A stretch of DNA of 64,000 bases. Source: Vallitalea okinawensis. GTDB lineage: Bacteria > Bacillota > Clostridia > Lachnospirales > PQDH01. The number at the start of each line of letters is the position of its first letter. Within the stretch, counting starts at the first letter, position 1. The notes beneath the pieces were generated by a model, which worked only from the letters and a program-made list of their open reading frames with translations, did not search any database and was not told the DNA's origin. Made by a program: the position numbers and the translations under genes. Location: NCBI RefSeq assembly GCF_002964605.1, contig NZ_PQDH01000012.1:1-64000 (forward strand). The letters are read 5' to 3'. Of this stretch, positions 37,358-46,695 are shown in pieces.

Positions 37358-38640
37358 AAAGAAAAATTATTGTTACAACAGTAGTTTGGTTGTTGATTTT
37401 AGCTGCTATACTATTGGCCATTTTTGGTAACCAGCGAGAAACTGAAAAAGCTTATAAAATAAGTGTAAATAGGATACAAGCTAGGCTATCAACTGACCTG
37501 AAGCAAAACAAGGCAATCATAAATAATTTATTAGATGAAGTACTATTTACAATAGACACAATTGATATTATTGATGTAAATTTAGATTTAGATGATCAAA
37601 TAAAGGCTTTTTTTCAGGTAGATAATGCGTATAAAGATTTCGTAGTTTTTATGCCTATCGAAAATACTAGTTTTATTGTTCGATATGATTTGAAATCTGA
37701 TATTGACAATACACGTAATCAAGTTATGCTGCTAAGTACTATCATAACTTTAGCCTATATTTATATTATGGTTAATATATTTTTATTTGATAGAAATATG
37801 ATAAAACCAATGGAAAGATTATCAAAAATCACAAAGCAAATGGCAACAGGTTATATAGGTGAAATTAATCTTCAATATAAAAATGGTTACGTTAAAGACT
37901 TTATTTGGAGTTTAGATATGCTTAGAGAACAGTTAAATTATGAGAAAGATAAAAATGCTGAACTAGAAAAACAGAGAAAAACATTGGTAGCCGGATTATC
38001 ACATGATATTAAAACACCATTATCATCAATTAAAAATTATACCATAGCATTAAAAGAAGGTGTGTATGACAGTTATGATGAAAAGAATCAAGCTTTAGAT
38101 GTTATCTTAGAAAAGACAAATATCATTGAAAGATTGACTAAGGACATATTGGAGTCATCATTACAAATTATAGATGAGATAGTGATTCGGACAAAAGATA
38201 CATATTTGTTGGATATACATAAAGAATTGGACCGTATCATACATCAAAAAATTGATTTACTTCATATGAAATATGTTGAACCTGAGATGGGTAGTAATCG
38301 CTTGTTAGCAGTTGATTTAGATCGTTTGTTAGAAGTTTTTGATAATATTATAGAAAATGCTTTAAAATATGGTGATATGCAATCTTTATCTGTAAGTTAT
38401 GATACAGAAGAGAGTTATGAGCTAATTTCAATTAGTAATACTGGAAGTTTCATACCTGAAACTGAAATCAAACATATATTTACCAGTTACTATAGAGGAT
38501 CGAATGTGAGTGACAAACCAGGGCATGGGTTAGGACTCTATATATCAAAGCAGATTATGAAGAAAATGAATGGTGATATATTTGCTAAAAACACTGATGA
38601 GGGTGTTAGTTTTGTCATTGTTATAAAGCAAGCTGGATGA
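37354..38640 (+). CDS. Sensor histidine kinase
   Basis: 428 residues. Two membrane helices (about 7-25 and 128-146) flank an external sensor domain of about 100 residues; HAMP-like linker with KPMERLSKITKQMATG; H217 in LSHDIKTPLSS is the phosphorylated histidine; N box ENALKYG; G box KPGHGLGLYISKQIM. It differs from Bce-type kinases, which lack a real external domain, so it probably detects its signal directly. Confidence 0.92.
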   Translation: MKRKIIVTTVVWLLILAAILLAIFGNQRETEKAYKISVNRIQARLSTDLKQNKAIINNLLDEVLFTIDTIDIIDVNLDLDDQIKAFFQVDNAYKDFVVFMPIENTSFIVRYDLKSDIDNTRNQVMLLSTIITLAYIYIMVNIFLFDRNMIKPMERLSKITKQMATGYIGEINLQYKNGYVKDFIWSLDMLREQLNYEKDKNAELEKQRKTLVAGLSHDIKTPLSSIKNYTIALKEGVYDSYDEKNQALDVILEKTNIIERLTKDILESSLQIIDEIVIRTKDTYLLDIHKELDRIIHQKIDLLHMKYVEPEMGSNRLLAVDLDRLLEVFDNIIENALKYGDMQSLSVSYDTEESYELISISNTGSFIPETEIKHIFTSYYRGSNVSDKPGHGLGLYISKQIMKKMNGDIFAKNTDEGVSFVIVIKQAG

Positions 38641-38660
38641 GGGTTATTCCGCTGTTTCAC

Positions 38661-38696
38661 TTGACACAGTGCGGATTCTATATGATATAATAGAAT
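38661..38696 (+). promoter_or_regulatory. Promoter with overlapping dyad before flavin reductase gene
   Basis: TTGACA (38661-38666), 19 nt, TATAAT (38686-38691). A perfect inverted repeat ATTCTAT (38675-38681) / ATAGAAT (38690-38696) brackets the -10 box and could be an operator. The 19-nt spacer is long. Confidence 0.55.
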
Positions 38697-38766
38697 GTAT
38701 GTTCGCGTACTAAGGTATTGTTATCAAAGGTATTTGTAATCTAGTAATCAATATTAGGAGGAAGCT

Positions 38767-39342
38767 ATGATCAAAAAACGAGTGGAATATAATAAAATGT
38801 ACTATGGATTCCCTGTAATTCTTGTCGCTTATTATGACAGTGAAAATAGACCTAATATAACTACACTTTCATCGTCTTATTCTTTAGGGGAGATGATTGT
38901 ATTAGGTTTTGGAAAGAACAGTTATGCAGTAAATCACATCAAAGAAGGTATTGATTTCACTGTTAATATACCTGACAGTTCAATGATGAAAGAGATTGAT
39001 ATCTGTGGAGCTTACTCAGGGCATAAAAGTAATAAATTCAAACTCAGTAACTTAGGTTACAAAAAATCAGAAATTATTAATGCTCCAATTATACAAAATT
39101 GCCCTATATCATTAGAGTGTACTCCTGTAGATGTCATAGAGAACTCTTTTTTTGAAAGCTACGTAAATATATTGGCGAAGATAAAAGGACGTTTGGTTAG
39201 TGATGTTTTACTCGATGATAATAACAATCTCATTTATGATAAGATAGATTCAGTTGAATATTTAGGAGATGATAACTTAAGAGTTTATAGATATTTAGAT
39301 AAAAATAAGGTGCATCATTCAAAAAGTTTTCTAAAGAAATAA
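38767..39342 (+). CDS. Flavin reductase-like FMN-binding protein
   Basis: 191 residues. The split-barrel flavin reductase fold is suggested by PVILVAYYDSENRPNITTLS near the start, LGFGKNSYAVNHIKEGIDFTVNIP in the middle and the acidic YLGDDNLRVY end. Such proteins bind FMN and pass electrons to a partner or reduce flavin with NAD(P)H. RBS AGGAGG is close to the ATG. It is monocistronic, with a strong terminator. Confidence 0.85.
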   Translation: MIKKRVEYNKMYYGFPVILVAYYDSENRPNITTLSSSYSLGEMIVLGFGKNSYAVNHIKEGIDFTVNIPDSSMMKEIDICGAYSGHKSNKFKLSNLGYKKSEIINAPIIQNCPISLECTPVDVIENSFFESYVNILAKIKGRLVSDVLLDDNNNLIYDKIDSVEYLGDDNLRVYRYLDKNKVHHSKSFLKK

Positions 39343-39363
39343 ATTAGAAAATTAACTAAGTCT

Positions 39364-39413
39364 AAAAGCATATACTGCAAATTTAATTCAATTTATTAGT
39401 ATATGCTTTTTGA
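39364..39413 (+). terminator. Terminator after flavin reductase gene
   Basis: Perfect 13-bp stem AAAAGCATATACT (39364-39376) / AGTATATGCTTTT (39398-39410), T run following. Confidence 0.85.
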
Positions 39414-39511
39414 TTTCTCTAAAATTGAGATATAGATTCTTATATGTATAAGCCTTGTAATATGGAGTTAACTAACCATCCTACTAATATGTAATAGAAG
39501 AGGTGAGAACT

Positions 39512-40447
39512 TTGAAACATAAATTTATTGAAGCATTAAAATCTAATAATTTAGAACAACTTAAAAACGTTCATAAGAGTGACCTACATAATCATGCAAC
39601 AAGAGGAGCTGATATTCGATTCATTGAAGAGTGGTGTAAACAGGATTTGGAAAGAGCACCTCATAAGTTTGATAATTTAATGGATATGCAAGAATGGTAT
39701 AACAAGACTATAAAACCTGTGTGTATAGGAAAAGAAGGTTTTTTAAAAAGGATAGAAGGGGCGTTTAGGCATGCGAAGGAGGATGGTGTTAAGCTTCTTA
39801 GTATGAGTTTTGGTGTAGGAGACGCTATCTTTTTTGATAATAATTTAGAATTATACGTAAAAGCAATACATGAGACGCATCAGAAAGTGGCTAAAGATAT
39901 GCAGTTTATACCTGTAATTTGTTTTGGAAGGACGCCTGATATTAAACCTATTGAAAAATGTTTTGATGAGATTCTTAGTTTAAACTACTTTAAATCAATC
40001 GATTTAGTTGGTGATGATACACACTCTGTTAATAATTATAAGAATATTTATAAGAAGGCTAAAGAGAATGGTTATATACTTAAAGCCCATGTTGGTGAAT
40101 TCGGAGATGCAGAATCTATAAGAAAAGCTGTTGACATATTGGAATTGGATCAGGTTCAACATGGCATATCAGCTGTTGAATCAAAGGAAGTAATGAAATG
40201 GTTAGCAACCAACAAAATTCAGCTTAATGTATGTCCAACGAGTAATGTAATGCTTAAGCGAGTTGAGGACTATAAGTCCCACCCTATTCAAGAGTTATAT
40301 CATGTCGGAATTTCTGTAACAATAAATACGGATGATATGCTCATATTTAATCAAAGTGTTTCCATGGAGTACTTAAATATTTATAAAGCAGGTATTCTAA
40401 GTGCGTCTGAATTAAATCAGATAAGGGAAAATGGTTTAATTCTATAA
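39512..40447 (+). CDS. Adenosine deaminase-family metal hydrolase
   Basis: 311 residues from the TTG at 39512, with AGAAGAGGTGA 6-7 nt upstream; the GTG at 39503 lies within that site. Metal ligands of the family are visible: H26 and H28 in DLHNHATRG, a later His in KAHVGEFG with the catalytic Glu of VGEFGDA, His of QHGISA, and Asp-Asp in NTDDMLIFN. Zinc-dependent deamination of an adenine nucleoside or related purine is expected; the AHVGE form differs from the usual HAGE, so the exact substrate is uncertain. Confidence 0.8.
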   Translation: MKHKFIEALKSNNLEQLKNVHKSDLHNHATRGADIRFIEEWCKQDLERAPHKFDNLMDMQEWYNKTIKPVCIGKEGFLKRIEGAFRHAKEDGVKLLSMSFGVGDAIFFDNNLELYVKAIHETHQKVAKDMQFIPVICFGRTPDIKPIEKCFDEILSLNYFKSIDLVGDDTHSVNNYKNIYKKAKENGYILKAHVGEFGDAESIRKAVDILELDQVQHGISAVESKEVMKWLATNKIQLNVCPTSNVMLKRVEDYKSHPIQELYHVGISVTINTDDMLIFNQSVSMEYLNIYKAGILSASELNQIRENGLIL

Positions 40448-40477
40448 CTTAAGATAAGCTGTCTTGACATTAGATCG

Positions 40478-40506
40478 TTGTTAGATTCATCACGAATTGT
40501 TATACT
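40478..40506 (+). promoter_or_regulatory. Promoter of Crp/Fnr gene
   Basis: TTGTTA (40478-40483), 17 nt, TATACT (40501-40506). Confidence 0.45.
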
Positions 40507-40547
40507 ATAACTAAATAGTAATATGACAATTGTGGAGGCTGATTGCG

Positions 40548-41135
40548 ATGAGAGATATCCTTATTCAATATATGAAGCGTTTCACTGATTTTAGTGAAGA
40601 TGCATTAAAAAGCATCGTTGCAGATGTTCCTATTGAGGAATTCAAGAAGGGAACCATCCTTCTGCATCAAGGAGAGGTTCCCAAAAAGTGTTACTTCGTA
40701 TTAAAGGGGTGTGTTAGACAATTTGCAGTAGACGAAACGGGCAAAGAAACGACCTACAATTTTTTTGCAGAAGAGCAAGGAGTGACCATCTTCAATCAAC
40801 ACACTAAGGATAAGGCATCAAAATATTCTTTAAGCTGCTTAGAAGACTGCGTACTTGTTGTAGGTGATCTATCCATTACGGAAGATATGTACGACAAGCA
40901 TTCAGGTCTGGAATCTATGACTCGTATGATGATAGAAGAAAACATTGGTGAAATCCATGATAACTTCGCGGTGTTTATGGCATCTCGCCCAGAGGAACGA
41001 TATAAGGCGCTTCTTGAAAAGCGCCCTAATCTCATTCAACGAGTACCTCAGCATCAGTTAGCTAGTTTTTTAGGTATAACACCTGAATCCCTTAGTCGGA
41101 TTAAGCGTCGGTTAGAGGTGCACGACCACCTCTGA
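40548..41135 (+). CDS. Crp/Fnr-family transcriptional regulator
   Basis: 195 residues from the ATG at 40548 (GGAGG 9 nt upstream; in-frame TTG at 40530 precedes the site). A cyclic-nucleotide-binding-like beta barrel (GTILLHQGEVPKKCYFVLKG) is followed by a helix and an HTH with HQLASFLGITPESLSRIKRR. No N-terminal Cys cluster for an Fe-S centre, so it is not a classical Fnr oxygen sensor. Its 3' end overlaps the convergent DUF4386 gene by 35 bp. Similar regulators are often next to DUF4386 genes, so it may control that gene. Confidence 0.85.
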   Translation: MRDILIQYMKRFTDFSEDALKSIVADVPIEEFKKGTILLHQGEVPKKCYFVLKGCVRQFAVDETGKETTYNFFAEEQGVTIFNQHTKDKASKYSLSCLEDCVLVVGDLSITEDMYDKHSGLESMTRMMIEENIGEIHDNFAVFMASRPEERYKALLEKRPNLIQRVPQHQLASFLGITPESLSRIKRRLEVHDHL

Positions 41136-41823
41136 TCAGGAGCCAAATACCAAAGCCCAGTTCACCAGCAATCATTGGAATACTTAAAATCATTTCTAAT
41201 ATAGATGTTATCGTATCAAGTTTTGGAAAGAATCCATGTAAGAGATGGACTAATATATAGCTTATACCCGCTAGAGTAAGTAGTATGCTGATTACTTTTG
41301 GAATTTTTTTAGTTTTTAGTGCTATCAGACCGATGGCTAAAAGATGTAGACCAAAGATAATTAAGCCCAGTGACCAAACTGATTCAAAGGTCTGTACAGC
41401 TATCATGATCTGAGGAGCAAGAGCCGTAGGGGATGAGGCAAAAAGTTGTTCACTTTGATTTATCAGAGTACCTACTTGAACAAGGTTCGCTATTGCAATT
41501 GCCAGAATAGCGGTGTAGATAAGTCGAAGCCAAGCCGCTAGTAGTGAATAACCTTGTTGTATTGGCTTTAGGTAGATGTAAAATGCCCATGAAACAACGA
41601 TATCCAATATCAGAATGATGAGCCAGCCAAGTATTTCTGCTCTAAATAAACCTGCAGATGCCTGGAGGTTTTCTAATGTTGCGATTGAATCACCACTAAT
41701 AATTAATGAGCTATGAATATAACCGTATGAGAAAAAAGCAGCTAGTGTCATGATTAGCAAGGAAATCCCTGCAATTACTGCTGATTGACGAAGTTGATTT
41801 GTATCTTGTTGTAATGCATTCAT
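41101..41823 (-). CDS. DUF4386 membrane protein
   Basis: 240 residues, about six membrane helices. The start AVIAGISLLIMTLAAFFSYG and ASAGLFRAEILGWLIILILD, then AWLRLIYTAILAIA, match DUF4386. No biochemical function is known for the family. The last 35 bp overlap the 3' end of the Crp/Fnr gene on the other strand; both frames are intact. The AGGAGG site precedes its ATG. Confidence 0.85.
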   Translation of the reverse strand: MNALQQDTNQLRQSAVIAGISLLIMTLAAFFSYGYIHSSLIISGDSIATLENLQASAGLFRAEILGWLIILILDIVVSWAFYIYLKPIQQGYSLLAAWLRLIYTAILAIAIANLVQVGTLINQSEQLFASSPTALAPQIMIAVQTFESVWSLGLIIFGLHLLAIGLIALKTKKIPKVISILLTLAGISYILVHLLHGFFPKLDTITSILEMILSIPMIAGELGFGIWLLIRGGRAPLTDA

Positions 41824-41906
41824 CTTATGACCTCCTTAGTCTTTTGATAGTATTGTAATTGAAAAATCAAAAGCATGCATTGACTTAAGTCAATAATTCA
41901 AGATAA

Positions 41907-41948
41907 AACTCCTCAGTTCCCTGATTGGTCCCAGTAACTGAGGAGTTT
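41907..41948 (-). terminator. Terminator of the M3 peptidase gene
   Basis: Perfect 13-bp stem AAACTCCTCAGTT (41907-41919) / AACTGAGGAGTTT (41936-41948), then T-rich sequence on the minus strand. Confidence 0.75.
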
Positions 41949-41962
41949 CCTACGCACATCGT

Positions 41963-43807
41963 TTATTGGAATTGTGTCATTTTATAAAGTTCATTGTAAG
42001 TTGATACCAATTCATTAAACTTCTGAAAGATAGCATCATAGGGGTAATTAGCTGTCATATCAATACCAGCATTTCTTAGAAGTACTGTAGGTTCATCAGA
42101 TGCTCCAGCGGAAAGGAAAGATAGATATTGATCTCTAACATCCTCATTACCTTGAGAAATTTCAGTACCATAATAGAGTCCTGCGGTAATGCCTGTCGCA
42201 TACTGATACACATAGAAGCTGTTATAAAAGTGTGGAATATTAGCCCATGATGTGGAGGATAACAGATCAGCTTCAAAGTAGTCACCATAATAAGTCTCTT
42301 GAAGATTACCCCATGTTTCATTGAAATACTCAGCACTTAGAGGAGTACCTGCTTCATATGCATCATAGATTGTTTTTTCGAATTCTGCTGCTAGTACTTG
42401 GTTGTAGACAGTGTTGAAGATTAATTCGATATACTGATCCAGTAAAACTAATTTCTCCTCATTAGATTCTGCATGAGATAGTAAATATTCCAATATAAGA
42501 ATCTCATTGGTTGTAGAAGTCACTTCTGCGGTATAAATTGAAATCTTTGATGCCGCATAGGGTTGGTTAGCGTTAGTGTAGTAAAAATGCATAGCATGAC
42601 CTAATTCGTGAGATAGTGTTAGGACGCTATCCAAGGAGCCAGTGTAATTTACAAGGACGAAGGGGTGTAAATCGTAGATATTAGTAGTATAAGCCCCTTT
42701 GTATTTGTTTTCTGTTGGAATTGGGAAGATCCAATTTTCATCAAAAGCTCTTTCTAAACCTGTAGTGTAAGTTTCGCCTAATGGTTGAAGTGCAGATATG
42801 ATAAGCTCTTTACCTTCATCGTAAGTAATCACGGAATAGGCATCATTTTTGATCAAGGGTATCTGGAAGTCGTAGATTTTTAAAGGTTCGCTTTCTTCAA
42901 AATCCATGTGATCATGACGTATACCCATCCATTGATGTAATGGGGCTAAGTTCTGGCGTGTAAAAGTGATGATATTATCATAATCCTGACGAGACAGATT
43001 ATTCTTATACATGGCATAATCAAGAGCTGTGTCGAAACCTTTTGCATCAGCCATAAAAGATTGCAGGGTAATCTGAGCCTCTAAGGTTTCTGATAGAAGA
43101 TGGATGCCTTGAGTTCTTTTCTTTAAATATTCTGTAGTGGCTTCTTTCCTAATAGAACGATCTTCTGAGAAAAGAGCCTCACTTGTTGTATCTATTTCAA
43201 AAGGAAACTGATAAATATAAGCCTCGTACATATCTTGGGGGATGTTGTATAAAGGACTTGTTAAAGACAATATGGCTTCCTCTTCTCTTGTCAGCTTATT
43301 ATAGATGGGATCTCGTATGTCATCGATATAATCTCTATAAATAATCATTTCAGGAAAATCCATATACTTACTTAGAAGTGAATCATCCATATTTCTAATT
43401 TCTGGATCGATATAGGCTAATTGATTAATAGCTTTACCTGTTAAAGTCGTCATTTTAGATTGAAGCTCTACTGCTTGTTGATTGGTCATATCTTGATGAT
43501 AGTAGAGCATGGCGTAAGTATTCAATTGATCCAGCAAGTGCGCTAGAGTTTCCTGTTTGTATAAAACACTCTGGAAAGCCTCATAATTACGGGATAGTTG
43601 GTTTTCGTAGCTATGAATATCTTCTATAAGTCTGAGGACATAATTATAATCAGCTTGCCAAGCTTCTTCGTTCTCATAGATATCTGTTAAATGCCAATAA
43701 TAAAGTTCTTCTCCTTTTGTATAGACGTCAACACTATCTGCAGTACAAGCAAAAAGGGTTATTGAAATGATGGTGACCATTATTAAAAGGGTCCATCTGT
43801 TTTTCAT
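41963..43807 (-). CDS. M3-family oligoendopeptidase, lipoprotein
   Basis: 614 residues, similar in size to PepF. The N-terminus is a lipoprotein signal (hydrophobic run, lipobox LFAC with Cys at about 21), unusual since most PepF enzymes are cytosolic. Zinc motif H400-E-L-G-H404 is followed by a downstream Glu in the EVTSTTNEILILEYLL helix (third ligand). It should cleave short peptides outside the membrane, which would suit the oligopeptide uptake systems at 54-64 kb. It is monocistronic with its own terminator. Confidence 0.88.
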   Translation of the reverse strand: MKNRWTLLIMVTIISITLFACTADSVDVYTKGEELYYWHLTDIYENEEAWQADYNYVLRLIEDIHSYENQLSRNYEAFQSVLYKQETLAHLLDQLNTYAMLYYHQDMTNQQAVELQSKMTTLTGKAINQLAYIDPEIRNMDDSLLSKYMDFPEMIIYRDYIDDIRDPIYNKLTREEEAILSLTSPLYNIPQDMYEAYIYQFPFEIDTTSEALFSEDRSIRKEATTEYLKKRTQGIHLLSETLEAQITLQSFMADAKGFDTALDYAMYKNNLSRQDYDNIITFTRQNLAPLHQWMGIRHDHMDFEESEPLKIYDFQIPLIKNDAYSVITYDEGKELIISALQPLGETYTTGLERAFDENWIFPIPTENKYKGAYTTNIYDLHPFVLVNYTGSLDSVLTLSHELGHAMHFYYTNANQPYAASKISIYTAEVTSTTNEILILEYLLSHAESNEEKLVLLDQYIELIFNTVYNQVLAAEFEKTIYDAYEAGTPLSAEYFNETWGNLQETYYGDYFEADLLSSTSWANIPHFYNSFYVYQYATGITAGLYYGTEISQGNEDVRDQYLSFLSAGASDEPTVLLRNAGIDMTANYPYDAIFQKFNELVSTYNELYKMTQFQ

Positions 43808-44271
43808 GTCTAATCCATCCTTTCTTTAAGATAATGGTATGATATCAAGGAAATACATATTGAACTTCATTAATAAGAGAATAAATTAAGTTCAATATAT
43901 GTAGTATGAGGATTAAGTTCAAAAGATATAGCTTGTATTGAACTATTATGTCCATTAGGATAAAAAAATAATTCATGCAGAATTGAATTAAGAGTTAAAA
44001 TCTTTTGTAAATTTGAATAGAATATAAAAATATAGTATGATATAAGTAAGTTGATGAAAATATTAGGCATGTAGATGGAAAAATAAAGTATTTCTCTAGT
44101 ATGACATAACCTAAAATAAAGATGGCTCTTTAATTAGGAAGAATCTCATTATTGCCTTAATATTTATGTGAAAGATGAATAGTAAGTTCAAAGATGACAT
44201 ATTAGGCTTAACTATAAAACTGCATAAATGGGTTAAGTTAAATATATATAACGAAGAAAAGGAGTTACAGG
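43808..44271. other. Divergent intergenic region between M3 peptidase and tex
   Basis: 464 bp, very AT-rich. It holds a perfect 11-bp inverted repeat ATATTGAACTT (43857-43867) / AAGTTCAATAT (43888-43898) about 50 nt upstream of the peptidase start, and further copies of AAGTTCAA at about 43915 and 44184. No clear sigma-A promoter is seen for either gene. Confidence 0.45.
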
Positions 44272-46413
44272 ATGGATATATCAAAGGTTTTGCAGCAAGA
44301 ATTTTCATTAAAACCGACCCAAGTTAATAACACAATGGCACTTATAGATGAAGGATATACAATTCCTTTTATAGCTAGATATAGAAAAGAAAGAACAGGG
44401 TCACTGACTGATGAAGTCTTAAGAGATCTTCATGAGCGACTTATGTATTTGCGTAATCTAGAAGCTAAGAAAGAACAAGTTATTAGCAGTATAGACGAGC
44501 AAGGCAAGTTGACAGAAGAACTGAAGAAACAAGTTATGTCAGCCAAGACCATTGTTGAAGTGGATGATCTTTATCGTCCATACCGACCAAAAAGAAGGAC
44601 AAGAGCAACAATAGCTAAAGAAAAAGGATTAGAACCTTTAGCAACTTTAATTATCCTACAAAAGTTTACAGGAGATTTAACTGAAGAAGCTGCTAAATAT
44701 ATTGATGCAGAAAAAGGTGTTGAGACAGCAGAGGATGCAATTGATGGTGCTAAAGATATCATTGCAGAAATGATTTCCGATGAAGCTGATTATCGTAAAT
44801 ACATTCGAAATATAACTTTCAATAAAGGAAGTATTGAAACCAAGGCTAAAGATGAAAAAGAACAATCTGTTTATGAAATGTATTATGACTATAGTGAGCC
44901 TATTAAACGTGTAGCATCCCATCGAATTTTAGCCATTAATCGAGGAGAAAAAGAGAAACTGTTGACAGTTAAGATTTTAGCTCCTGTTGAAGATATAGAA
45001 AGATACCTTCAAACGAAGGTTATTCATAAAGATGCTGTGCATACTGTGGATATCTTAAGAGAAATTATTGAAGACAGTTATAAGCGATTGATTGCACCAG
45101 CCATTGAACGCGAAATTCGTAATGAATTAACTGAAATCGCAGAAGAAGGTGCTATCAAAGTATTTGGTAAGAACCTTGTACAACTTTTGATGCAACCACC
45201 AATTCACAATAAGGTAGTTTTGGGGTTGGACCCAGCCTTCCGTACAGGTTGTAAACTAGCAGTTGTTACAGGTACAGGAAAAGTTTTAGAAACAGGCGTT
45301 ATTTATCCTACACCACCACAAAGCAAAGTGGTAGAAGCAAAAAAAGTCATTAAGCGTATGATCAAAGAACATGGTATTGAAATGATTGCCATTGGTAATG
45401 GGACGGCATCAAGGGAATCTGAGATGTTTATTGTGGAACTTCTAAAGGAAATTCATGAAAAAATCTACTATGTCATAGTCAATGAAGCTGGAGCATCGGT
45501 ATATTCAGCTTCAAAACTTGGTACTGAAGAGTTTCCAGAGTTTGATGTAGCTTTACGTAGTGCTGTTTCCATAGCCAGACGTTTACAAGACCCACTAGCT
45601 GAATTAGTAAAAATTGATCCAAAATCTATCGGTGTAGGTCAATATCAGCATGATATGAATCAAAAGCGTTTAAGTGGCGCTTTAACTGGTGTTGTGGAGG
45701 ATAGTGTTAACAAAGTAGGTGTTGATTTGAATACAGCATCACCTTCTCTTCTTGAGTATGTAGCAGGTATCAGTAAAGCAGTATCCAAAAACATTGTCGC
45801 TTATAGAGAAGAAAAAGGTGAATTTAATAATCGTAAAGAGTTATTGAAAGTTGCAAAGCTTGGACCAAAAGCATATGAACAATGTGCAGGATTCCTGCGT
45901 ATACGAGATGGTAAGCATCCATTAGACAATACTTCAGTTCATCCAGAGTCGTATGAAGCTACAGAAAAACTTTTATCTCTTTTAGGATTTAAGTTAAGTG
46001 ATGTTAAGGAACAAAAAGTCAAGGGTATTATTAATGAAGTAAAAAATCCCGAAGGTATGGCAGAGGAAATTGGTATTGGCGTACCGACTCTTGAGGATAT
46101 CATGAAAGAACTAGAAAAGCCAGGGCGTGATCCACGTGAAGATATGCCAAGTCCTATCTTAAGAACAGATGTTTTAGAGATGGAAGATCTAAAAGAAGGT
46201 ATGATTCTTAAAGGGACTGTGCGAAATGTTATTGACTTTGGTGCTTTTATTGATATAGGCGTACATCAAGATGGATTAGTGCATATCAGTGAGATAGCAG
46301 ACCGCTTTATCAAACATCCATTAGATGTGATAGCTGTTGGGGATATCGTAGAAGTTAAGATTTTAGGGGTTGATCTTAACAAGAAAAGAATTTCCATGAG
46401 CATGAAAATATAA
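44272..46413 (+). CDS. tex: Tex-family S1 RNA-binding protein
   Basis: 713 residues, full length. The N-terminal helical region opens QQEFSLKPTQVNNTMALIDE and contains TIPFIARYRKERTGSL; a YqgF/RNase H-like domain covers VLGLDPAFRTGCKLAVV; a helix-hairpin-helix region includes LNTASPSLLEYVAGIS; a C-terminal S1 domain (about 640-713) includes GTVRNVIDFGAFIDIGVHQD. Tex binds nucleic acids and affects transcription or RNA stability. RBS AAAGGAG precedes the ATG. Confidence 0.96.
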   Translation: MDISKVLQQEFSLKPTQVNNTMALIDEGYTIPFIARYRKERTGSLTDEVLRDLHERLMYLRNLEAKKEQVISSIDEQGKLTEELKKQVMSAKTIVEVDDLYRPYRPKRRTRATIAKEKGLEPLATLIILQKFTGDLTEEAAKYIDAEKGVETAEDAIDGAKDIIAEMISDEADYRKYIRNITFNKGSIETKAKDEKEQSVYEMYYDYSEPIKRVASHRILAINRGEKEKLLTVKILAPVEDIERYLQTKVIHKDAVHTVDILREIIEDSYKRLIAPAIEREIRNELTEIAEEGAIKVFGKNLVQLLMQPPIHNKVVLGLDPAFRTGCKLAVVTGTGKVLETGVIYPTPPQSKVVEAKKVIKRMIKEHGIEMIAIGNGTASRESEMFIVELLKEIHEKIYYVIVNEAGASVYSASKLGTEEFPEFDVALRSAVSIARRLQDPLAELVKIDPKSIGVGQYQHDMNQKRLSGALTGVVEDSVNKVGVDLNTASPSLLEYVAGISKAVSKNIVAYREEKGEFNNRKELLKVAKLGPKAYEQCAGFLRIRDGKHPLDNTSVHPESYEATEKLLSLLGFKLSDVKEQKVKGIINEVKNPEGMAEEIGIGVPTLEDIMKELEKPGRDPREDMPSPILRTDVLEMEDLKEGMILKGTVRNVIDFGAFIDIGVHQDGLVHISEIADRFIKHPLDVIAVGDIVEVKILGVDLNKKRISMSMKI

Positions 46414-46420
46414 AAAGCAG

Positions 46421-46458
46421 ACTCTGTTTGCGGGTAAGATAATAACCGCAAGCAGAGT
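46421..46458 (+). terminator. Hairpin after tex
   Basis: ACTCTGTTTGCGGG (46421-46434) / CCGCAAGCAGAGT (46446-46458), one mismatch; no strong T run follows, so it may be a weak terminator. Confidence 0.55.
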
Positions 46459-46695
46459 ATTAAATAAGATATCTACAGTTCGGAAGCATTACTTAATGAG
46501 CTGTTGTATATAATATAAATTTTAATTTATCTGAATTTTCATGGGAGGTGAATATTTTAGATAGTTTAAAATAAGTCGCCATAATATATTCGGCATTTTA
46601 TTTAATATAAGATGGCTAACAATAATATTTTCAAAATAATCAGAAAAGTATGGAAAATTTAGGTGAGGTATAACATCAGAATGGGGGTTTTCAAG

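Noticed and set aside
33556-38640. Bce-type bacitracin resistance module
   Set aside because: The gene content is similar, but the permease has two FtsX units and two external domains and the kinase has a real external sensor domain, unlike BceB and BceS.
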